In this document: piece after piece, positions 56,785 to 64,000 of the stretch | How positions within the stretch are numbered: the first letter of the stretch is position 1 | How the letters are laid out: every line of letters begins with the position of its first letter | DNA from: Membranipora membranacea | Taxonomy: Eukaryota > Bryozoa > Gymnolaemata > Cheilostomatida > Membraniporidae | Reading direction: 5' to 3' | Length of the DNA: 64,000 nucleotides | Assembly (NCBI GenBank): GCA_914767715.1 | Contig: OU612070.1 | Span: 18,404,025-18,468,024 of the forward strand | Notes under the pieces: model-generated | Told to the model about the DNA's origin: nothing | The model's input: only the letters and a program-made list of their open reading frames with translations | Databases searched by the model: none | Made by a program: the position numbers and the translations under genes

Positions 56785-56967
56785 CTTGATATTATTGACC
56801 CTCACAAAGCTTCATTTACTGTCAATCCCAACATTGAGTTAACCGCATGTTTGCATAGTTATGAGCAAGTAAGTTGCTGATATGCGTTATTATGGTTGTT
56901 TTTAAAGCAATTATTACGTGTTTTTTTTAAATTCTCTGTTGTTACTGAATTTATCTTGTTAGTTACA

Positions 56968-56973
56968 AATAAA
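56968..56973 (+). promoter_or_regulatory. Poly(A) signal of the coiled-coil gene
   Basis: AATAAA about 185 bases after the TGA of the coiled-coil gene, the first good signal downstream of it. Confidence 0.5.
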
Positions 56974-58866
56974 ATATGAGCCTCATAAAGGTTCAATATA
57001 GTTATCTACTCCGAGCCCTGTCTCAGATCTTGTGATGATATTTAAAGGGCAACCAAGGTTTCGCAGCAATGCAATAATGGGTAGCAAATAATGTGCTGGG
57101 CAGCATCAGCTTTGTGCATTACGCCATGCAAAACTCAAAGTAGTTGCTGACTCTAAGCTGGGTAACACTTCAGTTTAGGGGAGGTTCCAAGACTTTGCTG
57201 TAATAATTATAGAGCACAGGCTAAATAATAACAGGAAAAGGAAACTGCTATGTGGTATTCTCTTTTAGCTGAGTTTGAGTGCCTGATGGAAGAAATGTTT
57301 CACAAGAATTCTGGCTTAATGATCATCCGAATTATATTTTGTCTTTTTCCCCATGCAGAAGGTGCAATCTGCTACTAATCAATGGCCATCAATGAGAAGT
57401 TGTTTGAAACCTTGGTTGCCCTTTAATTTTTGATTGAGAAGAGCAAAAAGTGACTCAGTGGTCTTTGTAGTTGTTCTCTACAAATTAAAGGTGTGATAAC
57501 TCTGAAAGATGAAATTCCCAAAGTTAGCTGTAAGCACTAAAACATTATCTAAATATGTCATATCATGGGTTATTTTTCATACTCCTTTTTTGTGTACTTT
57601 GAGTCTCAGCCAGAATCTAGTGAGTCATGCCTTTACAATTTTCTATTTATGAATTTTGTAAGAGGACGTATGATTCCACCCTCTCAGGATTTCAGAACAC
57701 AGTCTTGATATCCGGAGGTGTGGCTCCTAGCACAAGACAAACCAGTTAAACCAAGGTGACATCAGTTTCCAAGTTTTCAAATCCACTCTCAATCTTTCAG
57801 CTGAGCCACAGGGAACATAAAAATGAATAGTAAACCTCTATTTAAGACAATTGTCCTGAATAACTTATGCATAGAAAACTACTTATTGCAGTTCCCTTGC
57901 ATCCACATGCTGCCCTCTCTAACCCCTTCCAGTCCTGTAAAGGCTTGGGTTTGCAAGTGTGCATACTAACTAAGTACTGTGCCATAAGGAGCTGCCTGCT
58001 GTGTATCTAGCAAGTATCCTTGTGGATAGAATCAAGAGAATCATAGGTATTGACTCTTTTAGTTCTGAATTATTATGTTATATGACCTTCATATGGGTTG
58101 CATTTGAGGGGAGGTTGCTACCCATGTCTTATTGTGATTCACTGGTACAGCTCACTAATTGCTCACCAAGCTATGATTGGTAGTTTTGTGACTGTTAGAT
58201 ATCTTGAGTTGGTTGTTAGGCGTTGGCCTCAGCATACCCCCATACAGCAGTCATGTCATTCCTGACACAACCGCCACCAGCCAGTTACTTTGAGAATCCA
58301 ATCCAAACAGATGTATTGTTATGCCCATCGCATCAGGGAGTTTACATCCCAAACTCCCTGTGCCCATCATCTATGAAGCGGAGAGAGTTATCCTCTCTTG
58401 GGTACAGGTACTGGGACCCATGGTACTCATGCCGCACCCTATACCCATGCTACTCTTTCTATCGAAGAGGCAGAGGGGGTTCTTTTTACTGCGTGTGGGG
58501 TGTGCAAACACACAGTGGACCTCCGGTAGTTTTAGTCCCATTCCGCAAGGACCTGGCTAAGATGAATGGCGTGCCAATACCAAATCACAAATGACTGCTG
58601 GCGCCGGGAATTGAACCTGGCCCTCAAAGATCACAAGTCTGTACCCTCAACCATTAGACCACTCCTGAATGCCCGTAGACTTAATATTAAGTACACGGAC
58701 TCCTTGACCTTTGGTTATGCCCGAGTTATATTTGAATTCTATTCCCAAAAGGAAGGGGAAACCCGCATTCTCTCAAGGCTTATTAAACTAAAAATTTCGG
58801 ATTTACATGAGCTGTGTAATCTGGAAGGCTTTACATCCTCTTCCCTTTGCCTTCTCTCGACTTCAG
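56974..58866. other. Intergenic region before the P450 gene
   Basis: No coding exon recognised. The last third (58220-58680) is a SINE-like element in minus orientation. A polypyrimidine tract and CAG directly before the P450 ATG suggest that a 5' untranslated exon lies somewhere in this stretch. Confidence 0.45.
58220..58680 (-). mobile_element. SINE-like retroposon with tRNA head
   Basis: On the minus strand the 5' end (about 58590-58680) reads GTGGTCTAATGGTTGAGGG and GGTTCAATTCCCGGCGCC, a tRNA-like A and B box. About 350 bp of body with several short inverted motifs follows. The open frames across it are chance. It lies upstream of the P450. Confidence 0.55.
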
Positions 58867-61800
58867 ATGGATCTTCACAGTGCATTGCTGACTGTATCAT
58901 GTATCTTTACTGGAGTTGTCTCAGCTGCGTTTCTTTATTTGGTGGTCACACTGAGACGATTGCATGACAAATATGATCACCTGCCAGGTCCAAAGAGGAG
59001 CAGGTAGGTATTCCATTGATTACATTGTAGAAAAATAACTTTATTGACTCACCGTGCACAGATATGTATCTTATGATGGAATTTGCTGGCTATGCAGCCA
59101 GCCAAGCCAGCCGGTTCTGAAGTGAGACCTTTCCCCAAATGATGAAGAAGACTTATCTTGCTCATATTCATCACTGATATGATTGTCTGTCTGGGGGGTC
59201 TTTCAATTAGAAAGAGCGATCCTTTACTAAAGCAACTTATCACTATCACATCGCTCAAAATTATCACTCACTTGGTCTTTCAATTAGACAAAATCGCTCC
59301 CAAATCGCTCATTCAGAGTGTATATAGTTCAATCAAGTGACTGAGCGATCTGAAAGCGAGAGCCTAGCAGGAGTCGCTCACTCAGTGAGTGAGTGATCAG
59401 ATTGCGATTTTTGCTGTTTCTAATTGAAAGACCCCACAGGATCCCTCTGTTGTTCATATGTCACACAAACATATCATTATCATTTCAATAATTTGACCTC
59501 ATTGTGATTATTGTGATATCATAAACCACCAATTTCATTCTCGATTGATATTTTTTCTGTCATTGTAGTTTTTTCTTAGGTAATGTTGATATGGTGTTCG
59601 CCTGCCGTGACCCTCTGGAGTCTATGCAGCCAGCGCCCGATCCAGATAGTTCAGATACCAAAGTTGAGAAGAGGATGCTCAAACCTTTGTTCACTGAGAT
59701 GTTCACCAAATGGTCTGTTTAATTCTAGTCCTAACGTTGCATCAATGAAACTCTTTATTTCTATATAAGACTGAACCACCGAATAAAGAAGCGGACAGAG
59801 CAGGATATGACTGGTGTTATAACCCTAGCTGTAATCCTATGTCAGCTGATTCATCTGTCAGCGCTGATATCTCAATATGTATATCCATGTTTTAGGCACA
59901 AAACTTACGGCGATACATATGTGCTGTATTTTCTAACACGCGTATGGATTATAACGCGCAGTCCTAATGTCCTCAAAACCTTACTGGTAGATGGGGATCA
60001 GAGTGTGTTCGTTAAAACACTGAAGCTACATACCCATAATATATTTGGTGCTAGGTAAGTTTCTTCTGCTGACAGATGACTGACGCTCTTATATCGTGTT
60101 TTATATTTGCTTACTCGCATCAGGGAGAATGCCTGCTTGCATAGTAAGACTAGTTTATGTTGCACTTTAGATGTACAAATAATGAGATGATAACTTCAAA
60201 AATGCAAAACATTATTTAGCTGGCTCTTTATCAATAACAACATTGAGGTTGGTTAGGGTTTACAGTAGGTATAACATCCATGGTGACATCGCCTTACTTC
60301 AATGTGACTTGAAACTGGATACTATCACTGCCGCCATAATAATGTGGTTCAGCATCTCAGAGCAGAGATCTCCTTATTATCATACTACCTGCATGTCTGA
60401 TTATTAGCTACCAAAAGCTCACATTGTTCAATATTGTTAATGATAATTGTTATGAAGGTACATGGCTGAAGGTCTGGCTACTACAGCTGATTATCATGGT
60501 TGGTATTTGAGACGGAAAGCCTTAGATCCAGCCTTCCACAGAACTCAACTCCGTAACACTATCGATATATTCAACAATACTGGTGATCAATTTATCAGTA
60601 AGATTCAAGGCTACGCTGAGTCAGGAGAAACATTCAGACTTTCTCATCTTCTTCACCGGAGCACGATCGACGTGGTTATGCGGGTAAATTCATAAAGACA
60701 TATCATTTCATGGTAGGTCTGTCTAATCGTATAAAATTCTCTTGCCCTGAGGTCACAGCTACTGAGATGGCAAATGCATGTCTGGTGAATCTGAATTCAA
60801 AAGTAACTTATTATTGTACACTGAATGTCTTATTGAGATTTAATCTATCTATGTCAATGTATTCTTATTATCTTCGGGTGATAAAGATTCCGGGTTGATC
60901 TCTAACTCCGCCTGGGAGTGTCAGTGTGGATATATCTGAGGAGAATGTGATTTGTTATGGTAATATGAAAGGTTTAATTTTTCTCCCTTTTCAGTCGATG
61001 TTTTCCATGGATCCTGCCAACCTGAGTTCTGAGTTTCATGAGAAGGCGGTGGCTTTTGTAAACGACTCCTTCACTGCTCTGCAGTCTCTCCAAATTCCAT
61101 TCACACAGGTGAGATAGTAGCTTTGGGTCCCATTGATGTGTAGTATAGCTGTATTTGATGTATTAGATTAGCATATTTGAACAGTCTAACATCACATTGA
61201 ATAAATTAAAATAAGACGAAATAAAACGATTTGTTATAACAACATAATATTACTCTGCTCAAACAGATCATCCTGGAGAGACTCGGCCTTTAATGTCTCC
61301 TCCTTACGCTATTCTCTACACTAAAGAATAACCACCCATTTGACCTTTCTTTACATGGGCGCGACAAATCTAGGAAACTATATTTATTCCCATAGTTATA
61401 GTGGCAACAGGTAATCTGTTACTGCAGAGTGACACACACATCTCAACAAATTCAACAGCTCACAAATACTCAAACATTTTCCCTCACCAGGCTGTATTTC
61501 ATTGTATGTGACCATCAAATCTTGATTGTAGTGGAATCCATTCAAATATTGGTACAGGAAAAAAACGCGTCAACAAATAGAAGAGTTCCGCAAAATTGGA
61601 GCCAAAATGATCCAAGAGAGGATAACTCTAATACAAACAGAAGATGACGCGCCTCATGATTTCTTGAGTATACTTGTGAGAGCTTACTGTGAGTAGGATC
61701 TATAGCTATTGTTCAGTATTCTATTAACATAGAGGAGTGAGTATTAGCTAGTGATAACCTTTCCCAGTTTGGAAGACTAAATGTTCGCTAATACCAGTTT

Positions 61801-63146
61801 TCTCTAGCTGATGTTGGAGTTATAAAGTATGGAGGTCTTGTAATGTTAGCTGGCCAAAATGTCCCATGTTTCAAGCCTGCGCGAAATTGAAAACTTTTCT
61901 CCTGCAAATACTTTACTCCTTTAGTGTAATCTCCCTGTTTTACCTGGTCTATCTTGATAGGTTTGATTGAGGAAGGGACTTTTAGCAAGCCTCCTCAATA
62001 TCAGTTACATATGGTTGCACAATTCACTCCTATCAACCTACAATACTTTTCATGACAGTTTATGTTAGCTCCACCAAGTCTTTAACTCCTCGGCTCTACT
62101 GAGAACAAGTTGTATATACTGAACTATGCTATACTATGCTATGCTATGCTATGCTATGCTATGCTATGCTATGCTATGCTATGCTATGCTATGCTATGCT
62201 ATGCTATGCTATGCTATGCTATGCTATGCTATGCTAGGCTAGGCTAGGCTAGGCTAGGCTAGGCTATGCTATGCTATGCTATGCTATGCTATGCTATGCT
62301 ATGCTATGCTATGCTATGCTTTACTATACTATACTATACTTTACTTTACTAGGCTAAATCATTGATGGTTATGCTCTAATATGGAATGCATTAGGAGTCT
62401 ATTGTATAGCCTCACAGTAAACTTATTGCGCTCTATTTATCTAGTGGAAGGGTCACATGGATTTACTTCTGATATCATGGTGGATGAGTTTCTGACTGTA
62501 GTTATAGCAGGGATGGAAACGACAGCTAATTCTCTGGCTCTGACATTCATGGAGCTGGGCAGGCAACCACAAATAATCAAAAAGTGAGTGTAGGTAAATC
62601 ATCTAAGCTAGTCTGTGAGTTATCCCTTTCTCCTCGGTGCATATCGTATTAGGTGAAGCGATCTCTTCTTTCCTGGTTTCAGCGTTGCACGCTGGGGAAA
62701 TCAGCACAGGCACACTCGTAGAATTATTAGTATATATTAACTCTATGGGTACACTATACCAATATGCTTTGGCCGAGCCAGTGTACTGCTCTGATTGACT
62801 GTGTGATGTCCTCCCAACAGCCAATCAAAGCAAGTGCACTGACTAGGCTGAACCATGCTGGTATAGTGTACCTGTGCTGATTTTCCCAGCGTACAAGTCT
62901 GCAAACAGGAAATAAGAGATCACTACACAGCAATGATCCTTCAATTACAGAGTAGTTGATGAAATTGATGATATCATAGGAAATAAACCCTTTATATCAA
63001 ATGATGACGTTAGTAAATTAAGCTACCTGTCGGCTCTGATAAAGGAGTCGTTACGTGTATATCCACCGCTGTTTCTCATCACACGAGAGACAAACAAAGA
63101 CGTCATTATAGACGGACTCCGAATACCTGCAGACAGTCTCTTCGCT
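58867..63146 (+). CDS. Cytochrome P450, CYP46-like (3'-partial)
   Basis: Exons 58867-59003, 59569-59712, 59896-60054, 60458-60683, 60995-61108, 61532-61688, 62445-62583 and 62951-63146, phase-consistent, 424 residues so far. The N-terminus has a membrane anchor (about residues 5-30) followed by D-H-L-P-G-P-K-R and F-F-L-G-N, as in microsomal P450s. The C-helix W-x-x-x-R is G-W-Y-L-R-R-K. The I-helix oxygen-binding motif is I-A-G-M-E-T-T-A-N-S. The K-helix E-x-x-R is K-E-S-L-R-V-Y-P-P. Similarity along the chain is closest to CYP46 (cholesterol 24-hydroxylase): the H-x-P-G-P start, the I-helix with A-x-T-x-M-E-L-x-R-Q-P, and D-G-x-R-I-P. Family membership is by recognition only, and the CYP4/CYP3 clans are the alternatives. 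The heme Cys loop is not in the window. The enzyme is presumably an ER monooxygenase acting on sterol-like lipids. An in-frame ATG also exists at 58807, but CTTCAG directly before 58867 looks like a splice acceptor. Confidence 0.82.
59195..59435. mobile_element. MITE, same family, copy C (intact inverted ends)
   Basis: The terminal inverted repeats are perfect over 18 bases, GGGGTCTTTCAATTAGAA at the left and its complement ending in GACCCC at the right; 241 bp in all. The interior is rich in the palindromic GAGCGAT/ATCGCTC words. It lies in P450 intron 1. No clear target-site duplication was found. Confidence 0.8.
62119..62352 (+). repeat. (CTATG)n pentanucleotide satellite
   Basis: About 45 copies of the CTATG unit, with a central block of CTAGG variants (about 62234-62266) and TTACT variants at the right end. 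It lies in P450 intron 6. Confidence 0.9.
62689..62892. mobile_element. 204-bp inverted-repeat element in P450 intron 7
   Basis: Inverted ends ACGCTGGGGAAATCAGCACA / complement of the right end, 27 bases with two or three mismatches, and an inner inverted copy of GGTACACTATACCA. MITE-like; no target duplication seen. Confidence 0.65.
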
Positions 63147-63225
63147 GTAAGTTATATCTGAGTCAACGATCTACCTTCTCTGGATTGTTGTAATGTTTGT
63201 GATACAAACTGCTTGTTGTAATATT

Positions 63226-64000
63226 GTTTATTTATTTATTTATTTATTGAGGTTTTCTAAAAGTTTATAATTAGAGCAAATTAAAATTAACTCGTTGACC
63301 TCACACACATTAACAAAGATACAAAAAATGACTTGAATAAAAAGATATAAGTGGTAGGGTGTTACATACTATATATATAGTGAGTAGGATAATGAAAGCA
63401 TGGTATCATAAATTGCGTGAATAAGATGAAAAAAGAAAAGAAGAAACAGAGAGTGGCAAACAAAAATACAAGTTAACAATATTAGGTAGGATTAAATGAT
63501 AATGATTCATGAGGCTTGGTTGATTTAGTTACAAATGTATGAAAAATATTTAAAAAGGCTGATTTGCCTAGGTTTGATCTAAATAAGGGTTTAATTATTG
63601 CACAGTTGCTACGAAGAGATCGTGTATGTCTGTTTGATTTGCTAACGAGAAGAAGTATGTGCTTGGATGCACGGCCTTTATGGACCCTTGATCTGACAAA
63701 CTTGTGAAAAAGAAAATTCCTTCTACTGTGGAGAGTATGTAAATTTAGGAGTAAGCGGCCAGATGTGACAGAAAATTGTTTGGGGGCTGAAGTTATGATT
63801 CTGATTGCTTTATTTTGTACTTTTTCTAGGGTTTCTGAATTTTTGGCTAAACCATCAAGGTACAATGATGAGCAGTATTCTACTATAGGTCTAATCAGTG
63901 ATTTTTACGTCTTTAATGAGTTTTCTACTGTCGTGTATTGTATATTGTCTCTACAAAACAGAAGAGATGTCTTTGACTGCTAGAACCTGGATTATAAAGT
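63226..64000 (-). pseudogene. Decayed non-LTR retrotransposon (LINE) 3' end
   Basis: The minus strand from about 63,900 to 63,482 encodes the C-terminal part of a LINE reverse-transcriptase protein: I-R-P-I-V-E-Y-C-S-S-L-Y followed by L-E-K-V-Q-N-K-A-I-R-I-I, the motif just after the RT thumb in CR1/Jockey-type elements. A stop codon interrupts the frame just upstream, so it is inactive. After its stop come about 230 bp of untranslated sequence ending in an (AAAT)n tail at 63226-63249, the usual 3' end of a LINE. It is 5'-truncated or continues past the window, and lies antisense downstream of the last visible P450 exon. Confidence 0.72.

Noticed and set aside
58223-58594. A 123-residue open frame upstream of the P450
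   Set aside because: It lies inside a SINE-like element with a tRNA-type head on the minus strand; no domain and no splice support.
61267-61292. A P450 exon starting after AAACAG at 61267
   Set aside because: It reads only eight residues before a stop; exon 61532-61688 continues the P450 in phase 0 with matching family sequence.

Overview
The window is animal nuclear DNA. Its genes are split into many short exons with GT-AG introns, and the proteins are built from metazoan extracellular modules (ShKT, C-type lectin, CUB, sushi, EGF, HYR, pentraxin/LamG-like, ephrin-receptor-like repeats). The AT-rich introns carry MITE-like hairpins, tRNA-derived SINEs and a decayed LINE. The species cannot be fixed from the sequence. 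A marine invertebrate, possibly a non-bilaterian such as a sponge or placozoan, is only a guess. I see no viral genes, no bacterial genes and no CRISPR.

Layout. (1) Bases 1-53,483, plus strand: 88 phase-compatible exons (about 15.1 kb of coding sequence, about 5,050 residues) of giant mosaic cell-surface protein(s), entered from upstream of the window. Bases 4-6,849 encode ShKT modules alternating with FN1/VWC-like modules around a Thr-rich mucin-like exon. Bases 8,616-53,483 encode, in order: C-type lectin, 3 CUB, 4 sushi, 2 EGF, 4 sushi-like, 2 HYR, an unrecognised Cys-containing region, 3 ephrin-receptor-like repeats, a Cys-rich spacer, an EGF array, a pentraxin/LamG-like domain, HYR, a second C-type-lectin-like domain, sushi, a region with a furin-type site, 14 more ephrin-receptor-like repeats, EGF, one transmembrane helix, and a short Tyr/Pro-rich tail with micro-exons. 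A poly(A) signal follows the stop. Whether 1-6,849 and 8,616-53,483 are one gene is unproven. (2) Bases 55,700-56,784, plus strand: a complete three-exon gene for a 139-residue coiled-coil protein. (3) Bases 58,867 to beyond 63,146, plus strand: a cytochrome P450 most like the CYP46 (sterol 24-hydroxylase) family. Eight exons are seen; the heme-cysteine exon lies outside. (4) Bases 63,226-64,000, minus strand: a decayed LINE 3' end inside the P450 gene.

The most unusual signal is not a protein. At seven exon-intron junctions of the mosaic gene the junction itself has been tandemly duplicated: five splice donors and two acceptors. In the extreme case the last bases of an exon plus its 5' splice site have grown into a 28-bp minisatellite of about 42 copies (48,697-49,870), so the intron begins with dozens of near-identical splice donors.

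Almost all introns at module borders are phase 1, as expected for a protein grown by module duplication and exon shuffling. The lectin, CUB, sushi and pentraxin-like domains suggest a ligand-binding surface receptor (adhesion, self-recognition or pattern recognition), but its ligand cannot be read from the sequence. Exon coordinates were placed by hand from splice consensus, reading phase and domain logic, and need transcript support.
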